This document shows, one piece after another, positions 25,947-35,850 of a DNA stretch of 35,850 nt. A model generated the notes under the pieces. It worked only from the letters and a program-made list of their open reading frames with translations. It had not been told where the DNA came from and ran no database searches. The stretch spans positions 1-35,850 of the forward strand of contig JAPOOG010000093.1 in assembly GCA_026713545.1 (NCBI GenBank). Reading direction: 5' to 3'. The stretch comes from Bryobacterales bacterium. GTDB lineage: Bacteria > Acidobacteriota > Terriglobia > Bryobacterales > UBA6623. The position numbers and the translations under genes are program-made. How positions within the stretch are numbered: position 1 is the stretch's first letter; every line of letters begins with the position of its first letter.

Positions 25947-27317
25947 CTACGGCTGGCCATTCACACGCTGGACGAGCGTGTCGACCGTATTGGCGACGAT
26001 CTCCTCCACCCCGGCCCGGAACGGACGCGGCTGGCCATAGGGAATCATGGCGCCGCCGCCTTCGTAGCCACCCTCGTGCAGAACCCGCTCGGATGGGATA
26101 TACGCAAACACGTCGTTCGAATAACCCGCTACCCAGGTCGTATCCCAGCCATAGGCTTTTTTGAATCGCAGGGAGAAATCGACGACAACCTCGCCGGCCA
26201 TCACGATGAACGTAATATCGTCACCGAACTGCCACACCTGGAGCGGATAAGGATACTCGGTCGCAAGCCTGCCGTCGCGCTCGAGCTTCTCGAGCAGGAA
26301 CTTCGCGTGGCGCTTGCGTGATTCGGATGAGTCCGTTTTGATGCGCCACTCCAACTCCTCTCTTGTCGGCGGGGCCTGGAACGGCAAGTCCACGTGCTCC
26401 AGCGCCACGTTGAGTCTGCCCTCAACGGGCTGCATCGTTCCCCTTACAACGAGATCGACTGCGTGAGCCAATATCTCCCCGTACGTTTTCGCAAGCTCGA
26501 CGGAACGGCGCGGCAGAGGATTCTGGTCAGCACCGCAGCCGGCGACAAACATCCCCACCGATCCGGGATAACGCTTCTCCACACCCTCCTGCGCCCATCC
26601 CGGCCAGTCTCCATTGACCTCATAGCCGCTCAGAACGGTCGCGTGACAGGCATATCCAAAGACAATCACCTTGATCTTCCCGCTGGTGTCCTTAACGACA
26701 AGGACAGGAACATCGTGATCAACCGGCGCCGGATAGTGGCGCTTGCCGCGGCGCGCACGGCGGCGATTCACGGCGAAGCCGGCGAGACCCTGCTCGAAAG
26801 ACAGCGTGGCCGGCTCCATAGCGGCAATCGCATTGTCGATCGCCTCGACAACCTGATCCTCAAGCTTCTCCGTGTAGCGCTCGATCGCCGGCACGTGTTC
26901 GGGGCCGAGCTTGTAGGCGGGCCGCAACATGCCCCCTACCACCGGCGCGCTATGTGTATGCGAGGCATTGAAGGCCAGTCCGGCGCGCGAGATCCCATGC
27001 TTGGACTGAACGCGATCCGCCACTCGTTTCGACAGACCTGACGTAAAGCCGAGCAGGTCGCTCGTAACGAGCACTGAAACACGTCCCGTCTCATCCTGCA
27101 AGGCCAGCGCCTTGACCCAGATCCGATGCGACACCTTTGACACGGGGCGGTCGCGGCCGCCGTAGCCGGCCAACCAGATTTCTTCCGTGGGAGTGATGTC
27201 GACCTTGGCCACAGCGGCCTTCCAGTCCGTGGCGGTCGCAGGAACCAGAGCAAGGGTAAACAAGCTGAACAGCAGAGAGAGGGAAATCGAACTCGCGAAC
27301 TTGGTCATAGTCAGCAC
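25947..27317 (-). CDS. Neutral/alkaline (non-lysosomal) ceramidase N-terminal-domain enzyme
   Basis: The protein is 456 aa. A signal peptide (ISLSLLFSLFTLALVPATA) spans about 10-29. The ceramidase N-domain hallmarks are present: KAAVAKVDITPTEEIWLAGYGGRDRP near 33-58, VTSDLLGF (84-91), FNASHTHSAPVVGGML (117-131) with His120 and His122 as zinc ligands, and VFGYACHATVLSG and GMFVAGCGADQNPLP further on. Full-length ceramidases of about 650-750 aa have an extra Ig-like C-terminal domain; this protein ends after the catalytic domain, so it is one of the short members often found in Bacteria. These proteins hydrolyse N-acyl bonds in ceramides in characterised cases, but the short forms are poorly known and could act on other amides. 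An internal ATG at 27308 is an alternative start. Confidence 0.85.
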   Translation of the reverse strand: MLTMTKFASSISLSLLFSLFTLALVPATATDWKAAVAKVDITPTEEIWLAGYGGRDRPVSKVSHRIWVKALALQDETGRVSVLVTSDLLGFTSGLSKRVADRVQSKHGISRAGLAFNASHTHSAPVVGGMLRPAYKLGPEHVPAIERYTEKLEDQVVEAIDNAIAAMEPATLSFEQGLAGFAVNRRRARRGKRHYPAPVDHDVPVLVVKDTSGKIKVIVFGYACHATVLSGYEVNGDWPGWAQEGVEKRYPGSVGMFVAGCGADQNPLPRRSVELAKTYGEILAHAVDLVVRGTMQPVEGRLNVALEHVDLPFQAPPTREELEWRIKTDSSESRKRHAKFLLEKLERDGRLATEYPYPLQVWQFGDDITFIVMAGEVVVDFSLRFKKAYGWDTTWVAGYSNDVFAYIPSERVLHEGGYEGGGAMIPYGQPRPFRAGVEEIVANTVDTLVQRVNGQP

Positions 27318-27360
27318 CCGGAAAAGAAGAAGCCCGCGACCACCAAGGCCGCGAGCTTCC
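27318..27360 (-). terminator. Terminator- or attenuator-like hairpin ahead of the ceramidase gene
   Basis: On the minus strand GAAGCTCGCG (27359-27350) pairs with CGCGGGCTTC (27338-27329), 9 of 10 bp, and is followed by TTCTTTTCC, only about 12 bases before the start codon. It has the shape of an intrinsic terminator in a 5' leader. No upstream minus-strand gene is seen for it to terminate, so an attenuator is possible. Confidence 0.4.
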
Positions 27361-27476
27361 AGGTTAAAGGTTTACGGCACGAAATGTAAGATCGTGAGCC
27401 GCAACCCGAACTGCATCTCACGAACATTCCCTCGTTGCGCGTCGTCAACGAAGGAGGTCACGAAGCGGAGAGCACG

Positions 27477-27608
27477 ATGAACTTCCAGGACCAGCCAAGC
27501 CGGTCTGCTTCTCCCGTCGAAATGACCATGATTCGCAAGACCCATGAACTCATGGAGATCGAGGGCCGGCGGCAGCGTAAGACTGCAAACGGAGCCGGAT
27601 TACATTGA
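27477..27608 (+). CDS. Possible 43-aa small protein
   Basis: ATG 27477 is preceded by GCGGAGAGCACG, and further up by AAGGAGGT at 27451-27458. The frame ends with TGA at 27606-27608. The peptide (MNFQDQPSRSASPVEMTMIR..., then KTHELMEIEGRRQRK) is charged, has no signal, and is not recognised. It lies 46 bp before the creatininase-family start on the same strand. Could be a chance frame. Confidence 0.3.
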   Translation: MNFQDQPSRSASPVEMTMIRKTHELMEIEGRRQRKTANGAGLH

Positions 27609-27643
27609 CCGTTTCACCTCGCTGTTCGGAGAATAGTTGGAAC

Positions 27644-27650
27644 AAGGAGG
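27644..27650 (+). promoter_or_regulatory. Strong ribosome binding site of the creatininase-family gene
   Basis: AAGGAGG lies four bases before ATG 27655. It favours this ATG over the upstream in-frame TTG at 27637, which lies ahead of the site. Confidence 0.8.
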
Positions 27651-27654
27651 AAGC

Positions 27655-28614
27655 ATGTCTGATCAGAACTCATCGCGACGTGATTTCATGAAAACATCAG
27701 CCGCGGCCGCCGCCGCGGCTTCGGCGCAAACCACAAGCGCGGCACAGGCCCCGGCGGGTGTCGAAGCCGACAGTATCCGGGCGGCAGAATGGCCCGCGTC
27801 GCGGCCACTCAACAGAAAGGTCCTCTGGAACGAACTCTCCCGCAGCGAGTTTCCACCTTTACTCGAAAACGATCCCGTCGTGATCCTGCCGATCGGATCG
27901 CTCGAGCAGCATGGTCCGCACTGTCCGGTGGACATGGACATCAGCATCCCGTACCACATCGCCGTCGCCACAGCGGAAGACATTGACGATTTCCCCGTCG
28001 TGGTCGGGCCGCCGGTGTGGACCGGCTTCACGCACTACAACATGGGCGGCTACGGCACGATTACGGTGCGCCTGGAAACATTCATCGATGTCGTATCCGA
28101 CGTCTGCCGCAGCATCAAGGCCAACGGCTTCGACCGCATCATCCTGATGAACGGGCACGGCGGCAATGTGGCGCCCGTAACTGCGATTGCAAACAAGCTC
28201 GCGCACGAGAACATCATCACGCTGAGCTTTCCCTATTGGAGTCTTGTTCAGCAAGAGATGCGCGATTGGTCGACGGCCGACATGCGAGGGCCCGGACACG
28301 CCGGTGAGTGGGAGACGGCATTTCAGATGTACCTGCGTCCGCATCTTGTCTTGATGGACCGCCGCGAAGCCGGCAAAGCGCGCTGGCCCTTCAGTCCGGC
28401 GGTCCGGGGGTACGCCCATGTTCCCGAGCGCCGCCGCGAAAGCGCCAACGGATCGATGGGCGATCCCTTCGCCGCGACGCCGGAGAAAGGCGAGCGCATC
28501 TTCAAGCTGGCGGTAGAACGGCTAACGGCGATGGTTCGCGAGTTTCACGCAACACCGGTTCTCGAATACGAGGAATTCGGCAGCGACGCGAAGGTGCTCC
28601 CGACGCTGTTTTAA
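27655..28614 (+). CDS. Tat-exported creatininase-family amidohydrolase
   Basis: The protein is 319 aa from ATG 27655, with a strong Shine-Dalgarno. A twin-arginine motif (SSRRDFMKTSAAAAAAASA) begins at residue 6, so export through Tat is likely. The creatininase fold motifs are visible: VVILPIGSLEQHGPHCPVDMDI, with Glu and His metal ligands and the following Asp; TVRLETFIDVV; ILMNGHGGNVAP with the HGGN metal motif; and GPGHAGEWETAF with a Glu ligand. These positions match the di-metal centre of creatininase and of mycofactocin-type and GTP-related members. The substrate is unknown; most relatives outside creatinine degradation are unassigned amidohydrolases. An exported member is less common. 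The gene converges on the spermidine-synthase-like gene with an 11-bp gap. Confidence 0.87.
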   Translation: MSDQNSSRRDFMKTSAAAAAAASAQTTSAAQAPAGVEADSIRAAEWPASRPLNRKVLWNELSRSEFPPLLENDPVVILPIGSLEQHGPHCPVDMDISIPYHIAVATAEDIDDFPVVVGPPVWTGFTHYNMGGYGTITVRLETFIDVVSDVCRSIKANGFDRIILMNGHGGNVAPVTAIANKLAHENIITLSFPYWSLVQQEMRDWSTADMRGPGHAGEWETAFQMYLRPHLVLMDRREAGKARWPFSPAVRGYAHVPERRRESANGSMGDPFAATPEKGERIFKLAVERLTAMVREFHATPVLEYEEFGSDAKVLPTLF

Positions 28615-28625
28615 TGGCCTCGGCA

Positions 28626-30719
28626 CTACCATTTGAGGACCTGCCAAAGGCCGGCGAAATCGTCTGTCCAGAGGAACGGCGGGCGATCTTCGTCCGTCCA
28701 GGGGACGAGGGCCTCCTTCACCTCGGAGGCATCCAGAAAGAGGCGGTTCGAAGTAAGAATCACCCATGTCGAATCACTGACGCCGCGCCTGGGCTGCGCA
28801 GGGGACTGTATGCGTACGGGCTCGCAATCGCAGACCTCCGTGAGCGCACGCGTCACGGGCGACAAGTCGAGGGAGCGATTCGAGATATGGAAGGTCAGGA
28901 TACCGTCGGGGGTGAGGTGATCCCAATAGAGTTGGGCTGCCTCGCGTGTAATCAAGTGGATCGGAATCGCATCGCTGCTGAAGGCATCGATGGCCATCAC
29001 GTCAAAGCCGTGTGAACCGTGTTGCGTCAGCTCTCTCTCGAGCTGCACACGAGCGTCTCCGAGCACAACTTTCACCCGTGCCTCGCTGTCGGAATTGTAA
29101 CTGTATCTCTCCTCGGCTAACCGCACCACATCGGGGTTGATCTCATAGAAACGCAGCTTGTCGCCGGGCTTGCCGTAGGCTGAAACCGTCCCTACACCGA
29201 GGCCCACAATGCCCACGTTCAGGCTTGAGGCTCCCTTAGAGGGATGGCGGCGCGGGTGGTGTTGAAGCGCCAAGCCGACGCCGCTTCGGGGCCCGTAGTA
29301 GGTGGTTGGCCATCGCTTCTTATCCGGATCCTGGTATTGCTCGCCATGCACGACGCGGCCGTGAGTCAACACAAGCTTTTCGCCGACTTCATCATGATCA
29401 CGGCTGATTGTCAGAACACCGTAGAAGTTGCGGGATGCCTCGACAACGCCTCTTCCACCGAGCCGCACGTGAGCATAAAGAACCATCGCGAGCGCCCCTA
29501 ACATCAGACCGAGGCGGATGAAGAGTGTGGTACGACTCGCAAATGCGCGCACGGATACGCCCGCACGCAACCAGGCCAATTGGGTCAGGAAGATACAAGC
29601 GATCAGGCCGACATGGTACTCCCAATATCCGTCGAAGATCAGCGGGGCCACTCCTGCAACGAAGAGCCCGCCGAGCACTCCCCCCGAAGCAACCACGAGG
29701 TAAAACAGCGTCAGGTGAGTAGGATCGGGCCGCAAGCGGTAGAGTTCGCCGTGGCACGTCATGCAGCAGGCAAACATGGTCGCGGAGTAAGCCAGAATCT
29801 GGACCCAAAGTGGTACGAATACACCTCCAAACAGGACTGCCGTGGCCACGATCGACGAGACCCCCATCAGCAGTCCGAAGTGGAAACGGCTGTACCATTG
29901 CTCATGCTGGAATGTAATGATGAACGTGGCCAGATAAAGCGCCAGCGGCACCACCCAAAGAAAAGGCGCCACCGCAATTTCCTGAGACATCTGGTTCGTC
30001 GTTGCCAGCAGCATGATCGACCCAGCCGTGGCGAGACCCAGCCACATGAGAACGTCGAGTGTCGCCGGTGTCGAAATTCCGACTCCGAAGTTGCCCGCAG
30101 CCGCAGTTCTCCCGACACTCGAGGTCACTGAACCGGTCGCTGCCATCGCTCGCCAAGCGCTCCAAACACACAGAAGCACAAAAACCCCGTAGGCCATCGA
30201 CCACGACCCAACCTGGCTCCCGAGCGTAAGTGTCGGTTCGACGACAAGCGGATAGGTCAGCAGAGCCAACAACGAACCTGTGTTCGAAAGCGCATACAAC
30301 CGATAGGACGAGTGATTGGAATAGGTCACGCTGAACCAATGCTGCACCAGGGGCGCCGTTGACGAAAGAAGAAAGTACGGCACGCCTACATTCGCCAAAA
30401 GCAGCCAAAGAATGAACGCGGTCGGCTGAACAACATCCGCACGCTTCCAGACCGCCTCCTCCGGCATGATCGGCAGGAACGCCAGCGAAATCAGCAGCAC
30501 GGCGATGTGGATACCGCTGCCGGTCCGCCTTGAGAACCGTGTGCTGATGAGGTGAGCATAAGCGTAACCGCCGAGCAGGATGACCTGGAAGAACAACATG
30601 CAGGCAGTCCAGACCGCCGGACCGCCGCCGAACCATGGCAAGATGACCTTGGCGATGAGCGGCTGAACCTGAAAGAGCAGGAAAGCGCTGAGAAAGATCG
30701 TGACCGAAAGGCGAAGCAT
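28626..30719 (-). CDS. Membrane-fused spermidine-synthase-like protein
   Basis: The protein is 697 aa. The N-terminal about 430 residues are very hydrophobic with some ten or more membrane segments (LSVTIFLSAFLLFQVQPLIA, WTACMLFFQVILLGGYAYAH, PLALYLATFIITF and others). The C-terminal part is a Rossmann-type aminopropyltransferase/methyltransferase domain. It contains LTHGRVVHGEQYQDP and TTYYGPRSGVGLAL, the glycine motif GIVGLGVGTVSAYG, the acidic cofactor end RFYEINPDVVRLAEERY, VVLGDARVQLE and AIDAFSSDAIPIHLIT. This matches the family usually named fused MFS/spermidine synthase. It is long compared with a free spermidine synthase (about 300 aa). True polyamine synthesis has not been shown for most members. 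The gene is on the same strand as guaB, 146 bp downstream of it. Confidence 0.88.
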   Translation of the reverse strand: MLRLSVTIFLSAFLLFQVQPLIAKVILPWFGGGPAVWTACMLFFQVILLGGYAYAHLISTRFSRRTGSGIHIAVLLISLAFLPIMPEEAVWKRADVVQPTAFILWLLLANVGVPYFLLSSTAPLVQHWFSVTYSNHSSYRLYALSNTGSLLALLTYPLVVEPTLTLGSQVGSWSMAYGVFVLLCVWSAWRAMAATGSVTSSVGRTAAAGNFGVGISTPATLDVLMWLGLATAGSIMLLATTNQMSQEIAVAPFLWVVPLALYLATFIITFQHEQWYSRFHFGLLMGVSSIVATAVLFGGVFVPLWVQILAYSATMFACCMTCHGELYRLRPDPTHLTLFYLVVASGGVLGGLFVAGVAPLIFDGYWEYHVGLIACIFLTQLAWLRAGVSVRAFASRTTLFIRLGLMLGALAMVLYAHVRLGGRGVVEASRNFYGVLTISRDHDEVGEKLVLTHGRVVHGEQYQDPDKKRWPTTYYGPRSGVGLALQHHPRRHPSKGASSLNVGIVGLGVGTVSAYGKPGDKLRFYEINPDVVRLAEERYSYNSDSEARVKVVLGDARVQLERELTQHGSHGFDVMAIDAFSSDAIPIHLITREAAQLYWDHLTPDGILTFHISNRSLDLSPVTRALTEVCDCEPVRIQSPAQPRRGVSDSTWVILTSNRLFLDASEVKEALVPWTDEDRPPFLWTDDFAGLWQVLKW

Positions 30720-30865
30720 CAGCAGAAGCCTTCGAACTCCAAGCGCCGCAGGACCGAGGTTGATGTGCGGCTATTCCCCTACGTGTGACAGCTGCCCAGC
30801 GGGTGTTGGGCCGCGCTTGCCGTAGACTGTCAGAGTATATTGCGGAGAACTCGGGTCGTTCTACC

Positions 30866-32562
<1,697 letters not shown>

Positions 32563-32606
32563 GTTCCCGGGCTCGGCGCCGAAGACGACTTGCTCGACCG
32601 GGTTCC

Positions 32607-35459
32607 TCAGGATGCCGAGCCGGCGGGCTTACCCGCCGCTTCTTCATGAGTCGGAGTGTCAAGCATTCCGAAGATACGCTCGCAGCTCGCCATCGCCGAC
32701 TGCAGGAGGTCGTTCTTTTCAGTGAGATCCTGGATCGTCTGGAAGATCCGCACAACATATAGCAAGAAAGCGACCACGACGCCGACCGTCAGAGTGTCTT
32801 CGGACACACGGAAACCGCCGTACAGCAACAACACACCAGTAGCGAGGGCCGCAAGCCACTCCATCGCGGGATAGAAACAAGCGTGCATACGAATCGCCTG
32901 CCGGTGAGCATCGCGATGTTCGATGTTGATTCCCTCTAACTCCTTCATGCTCTGGTCTTCGTGCACAAAGAGCTGCACTACCTTCACGCCGGAAATATGC
33001 TCCTGTAGAAGCGTCTTGGTTTGGGTAGCGGCCTGTTGCACCGCGCAGAAAGCGGCGCGAGCGTGCCGACGGAACCACTGTGGCACAAGCAGAACCGGCG
33101 ACGCCAGCGTTAACACCACCAAGGCCAGCTTCGGACTGAGGTAGAACATGGCTCCCGAGATGGTCACCAACGTCAACGTGTCGACGACCACCGCCACGGC
33201 TCCGGACGTGAATATTTTGTTCAGTGATTCCCAATCTTTGTTGACTCTGGCGAGCCAACGCCCGTCCGCATCAGGATCGAAGAACTGCTTGCTCATCTTT
33301 TTCAGATGGGTAAAAATCTCCAAACGCAAGTCCCGCATCACTCGTTGCCCAGTGTTGTGCATCAGGTAGGTTTGCAGATAGCGGGTGACGAATCCGACGA
33401 GTAGAGTCGCTGCGTAGAGGAGGGCGATAAAGTCGAGTCCCCCCTGACCGTCTTCCATCAGCCAGGGGTCGAGCAGAGAAGGCATGGATGCGACTTGAAA
33501 GTAGCGGTCAACAGCAACTTTCATCAGGTACGGTCCTGCCACTCCCAACAGCGAATGGACGATCAGCAGAGCGATCGCAAACCCGAGAGCGAATCGATAA
33601 GGATGCAGGTAAGCAGCCAGCCGCCCGATCAATCTCATGTCATAGGTATTCGCGGACTCGACAGAGACGTTCTTCTCTTCCCAGGAGGGTTCTCGTACGG
33701 GTGCGTTGGATTCCCGGGTTTCGAGTTTCATCTCGTGCTGCTGATCCCCACTCAGTGTGTGATAGCGCCCTGGAGCACCGAGAAGATCGCCGGGCGGCCC
33801 TTGCTCAACGATCCGTCCCTGGTCGAGAACGATGATCCTGTCAGCCAAGCGGGCTGTGGAAGATCGCCGGGTGAAGAGAAGGATCGTCCGATTGCGCATG
33901 ACGACTTGAAGGTTCCTGAGAATCCGCTCCTCGGCTTCGGCACCAATACTTGACGCCGTGTCGTCCAGGATGAAAATCCTCGGGTTTGCGAGCAACGCCC
34001 GCGCAATCGAAACCTTCTGTCTTTGTCCGTCCGACAGATTGACCCCCTTTTCTCCCAACAAGGTTTCATAGCGGTCAGGAAAAGAGTCGACATCCGACGT
34101 GATTTGCGCAACCTCGGCTGCTTGGGCGATCTTCCAGTCCTGCTCCCCAGAAACACCGAACGCGATGTTGTCTCGAACTGTCCGGCTGAACAGGAACGTG
34201 TCCTGTGGCACAAAGCCGACCCCCTGTCTCAGCGAGCGCAGGGGCAGCTCCCGTACATCCTTTCCGTCGATCAACACACGACCTTTCTGCGGATCGAAGA
34301 GCCGAGCCACAAGCTGAGCAAGGGAAGTTTTTCCGCTTCCAGCCGGTCCCAGGATCGCTACCGTTTCGCCTGTCTGGATCTGGAGATGGATGTTCTCTAC
34401 CGCCGGCCGTGAAGAGCCCGGGTAGGTGAACGTCACATCCTGAAGCTCGAGATCCCCACGAATCTCCACGAACTGGCCGCTACCTCCGGCAGGATCGAGG
34501 ACATCCGGACGCTGCCTCAGAATCTCGTTCAGTCGCGCGAGTGACGCGGCTCCGCGTTGAACCAGATTCACGCCCCAACCGAAGTCGCTCAACGGCCACA
34601 TGAAAACCGTGATGTAGCTCATGAACATCACAAACGAGCCGAGACTCATGGAGTCGTCCAAAACCCGCTGTCCGCCGTACCAGAGAACGATCAAATAACT
34701 CAGTCCGATGAGCGCTTCCAGTAATTGATAGAACCGGCCCTTGAATCCAATCCGATCGAAGTTCTCGTCTGTAAACGAGTCGGGTTGCGCCCGAAAGCTC
34801 TCACCGCTGGTGTTTTGCCTGGAGATGTCGCTTCCCGGCCTCACATTGCTCACGTGATCCTTTACCACGGAACTCGAATCCGCATCACCTTCTTGCACGC
34901 TCTGGAAGCGATCGTGAATCCGTTCGCCGAAGAAGCCCACGATCAACGATATGGCCGGGACTGGAACCAAGACCAAACAGGTCAGACCCCAATCCGTCAG
35001 GCTCATGACGACCAGAACGCCGCAGAAAACGACAATGAATTCCGCCGTGCACATGATCCCGGGACCAAGCAGCAAGCGGATCGCTGTGATGTCGTTCGTC
35101 GCGCGGGACATCAGGTCCCCTGTGCGATAGGAGCGATAGAACTGCTGGGAGAACGACAGCAGACTCGAGAAAAAGTCCCGCCTCAAGTCGAACTCGATGT
35201 CGCGAGAGATGCGGATCAGAGTCCAGCGCATCCAATAATGGGAAATACCCTTTACAAGGGCGAGTGCCAATAGGACCCCGACCCACTGGACGAGTGTGCC
35301 TGACTCAAAATCGGCATTCAGAGAATCGATGCCGAACTTGATGACGACAGGAATCGCAACGGTGAAGACGCACGTAGCGAGCAACGCACAGGTACCTCCA
35401 GCAAAACGCCAGCGATACCGTATCAGGTAGGGGACAAGTGTCCGCAGCGTCGAAATCAT
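32607..35459 (-). CDS. Fused two-half ABC exporter lacking its second ATPase domain
   Basis: The protein is 950 aa from ATG 35459; the frame is open further upstream to 35690 but that part overlaps a broken DUF218 gene. The first membrane domain spans about 1-310 and the first nucleotide-binding domain about 335-570: Walker A GPAGSGKTS (371-379), Q-loop Gln419, LSDGQ (475-479), and FILDD (496-500). The catalytic Glu after Walker B is Asp and the switch His is Arg (Arg531), so this is a degenerate ATP site, as in YheI/BmrC-type subunits. A second membrane domain occupies about 608-930 (YDMRLIGRLAAYLHPYRFAL...SAMASCERIFGML). The protein then stops at AGKPAGSAS, where the canonical second ATPase domain (about 240 aa) should follow. 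The ORF thus looks truncated and probably non-functional alone. Repeat copy C lies 44 bp past the stop. Confidence 0.85.
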   Translation of the reverse strand: MISTLRTLVPYLIRYRWRFAGGTCALLATCVFTVAIPVVIKFGIDSLNADFESGTLVQWVGVLLALALVKGISHYWMRWTLIRISRDIEFDLRRDFFSSLLSFSQQFYRSYRTGDLMSRATNDITAIRLLLGPGIMCTAEFIVVFCGVLVVMSLTDWGLTCLVLVPVPAISLIVGFFGERIHDRFQSVQEGDADSSSVVKDHVSNVRPGSDISRQNTSGESFRAQPDSFTDENFDRIGFKGRFYQLLEALIGLSYLIVLWYGGQRVLDDSMSLGSFVMFMSYITVFMWPLSDFGWGVNLVQRGAASLARLNEILRQRPDVLDPAGGSGQFVEIRGDLELQDVTFTYPGSSRPAVENIHLQIQTGETVAILGPAGSGKTSLAQLVARLFDPQKGRVLIDGKDVRELPLRSLRQGVGFVPQDTFLFSRTVRDNIAFGVSGEQDWKIAQAAEVAQITSDVDSFPDRYETLLGEKGVNLSDGQRQKVSIARALLANPRIFILDDTASSIGAEAEERILRNLQVVMRNRTILLFTRRSSTARLADRIIVLDQGRIVEQGPPGDLLGAPGRYHTLSGDQQHEMKLETRESNAPVREPSWEEKNVSVESANTYDMRLIGRLAAYLHPYRFALGFAIALLIVHSLLGVAGPYLMKVAVDRYFQVASMPSLLDPWLMEDGQGGLDFIALLYAATLLVGFVTRYLQTYLMHNTGQRVMRDLRLEIFTHLKKMSKQFFDPDADGRWLARVNKDWESLNKIFTSGAVAVVVDTLTLVTISGAMFYLSPKLALVVLTLASPVLLVPQWFRRHARAAFCAVQQAATQTKTLLQEHISGVKVVQLFVHEDQSMKELEGINIEHRDAHRQAIRMHACFYPAMEWLAALATGVLLLYGGFRVSEDTLTVGVVVAFLLYVVRIFQTIQDLTEKNDLLQSAMASCERIFGMLDTPTHEEAAGKPAGSAS

Positions 35460-35476
35460 GCCTGCCAGAAGTGATC

Positions 35477-35705
35477 TTACTCGACCCAGACGTTCAGGGT
35501 CTTCATGGTTTGCAGTAAGAACATTTCTCTCCCTCGCGGAAGCGCCACCAATCAGGCTCGAAGTGGGGGTAGGGAGCAGAGGCCAAAAGGTACTCGGTCT
35601 CGTCGCCGCCCTGCTGGTGGAAAATGTGACGTGCCTGCCGGGTGTGGTAATTCGATGTGAGGACAATTGCTTTCTTATTGAGTCCCGCATAATACCCCGT
35701 CAATC
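35477..35705 (-). pseudogene. 5'-truncated, frameshifted DUF218 (YdcF/ElyC-like) remnant
   Basis: The frame contains NKKAIVLTSNYHTRQARHIFHQQ, matching the conserved C-terminal half of DUF218 proteins (a TS-x-HTRRA-type motif). It ends in WWRFREGEKCSYCKP with a stop at 35503-35505. In the adjacent frame the sequence continues REMFLLQTMKTLNVWVE with a TAA at 35477-35479, the expected C-terminus, so one base has been lost near 35531-35535. The 5' half is missing and is replaced by a transposase tail. DUF218 proteins are membrane-associated and take part in envelope or carbohydrate metabolism. The original gene ended 17 bp before the ABC exporter start and was probably in the same operon. Confidence 0.75.
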
Positions 35706-35850
35706 GAAGCAAAGAGAAGACTGTTTCCAGTAGGCCGTGAGCAAGCGCGGTCTACGTTGCATGCGGCGCAGCGCCCGGCGGGCGCGCCGGCTCAACTCCC
35801 CGTAGTCTTTGGGACAGACATTCGGCAACTCGTGCTGCTTCCAGTACGAC
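35700..35850 (-). mobile_element. 3' end of an IS630-type transposase gene
   Basis: A minus-strand frame open from the window edge encodes SYWKQHELPNVCPKDYGELS, then RRARRALRRMQRRPRLLTAYWKQSSL, ending at TGA 35700-35702. This is the C-terminal end of IS630-family DDE transposases. The rest lies outside the window. The element abuts the DUF218 remnant and probably caused its truncation. Confidence 0.75.

Noticed and set aside
34700..34900. Possible compensated frameshift in the first membrane domain of the ABC exporter
   Set aside because: The stretch near residues 190-235 looks less like the family than its flanks, but its length is normal and the frame is continuous, so a real shift cannot be shown by eye.

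Overview
The window is high-GC DNA, almost certainly bacterial. It carries paired ASPIC/UnbV FG-GAP proteins, Tat- and Sec-exported hydrolases, a TonB-dependent receptor with an N-terminal carboxypeptidase-regulatory domain, and a fused membrane/spermidine-synthase-like protein. This mix fits an Acidobacteriota-type or similar Gram-negative heterotroph with a large secretome. The phylum is an inference; no rRNA, tRNA or CRISPR was seen. GuaB is the only clear housekeeping gene.

Layout. 1-658: heptamer repeats, remnants of reading frames and a decayed dispersed repeat. 659-4148: two tandem ASPIC/UnbV proteins. 4161-8731: a divergent pair, a Tat-exported DUF5703/GH95-like glycosidase and a five-Asp-box sialidase-like lipoprotein. 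9333-13559: a tightly overlapped three-gene operon encoding a VTC-domain polyphosphate polymerase-like protein, a DUF4956 membrane protein, and a secreted protein with eight EF-hand loops fused to a phosphohistidine-like and a PEP/pyruvate-binding (dikinase) ATP-grasp-like domain. 13946-17899: a lipoprotein with a likely beta-propeller fold and a SulP-STAS-cNMP transporter. 18181-19041: a TPR protein. 19599-24203: a TonB-dependent receptor and a secreted beta-helix partner, closed by a terminator. 24364-28614: an M28 peptidase, a neutral-ceramidase-like enzyme and a creatininase-family enzyme. 28626-32326: a membrane-fused spermidine-synthase-like protein and GuaB. 32607-35850: an ABC exporter ORF that stops before its second ATPase domain, then a broken DUF218 gene and an IS630-type transposase tail.

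The secreted sialidase-like, GH95-like, ceramidase-like and peptidase genes together suggest scavenging of complex glycoconjugates or lipids; this is inferred from families only. The most unusual system is the operon at 9333-13559: VTC and DUF4956 proteins are often found with a CotH-type kinase, but here the third partner is a calcium-loop-bearing, exported dikinase-like protein.

A second theme is a family of intergenic repeats of 134-197 bp with 17-20 bp terminal inverted repeats. There are three well-preserved copies (8993-9189, 17972-18163, 32429-32562) and at least three decayed ones. The third preserved copy lies just past the truncated ABC exporter.
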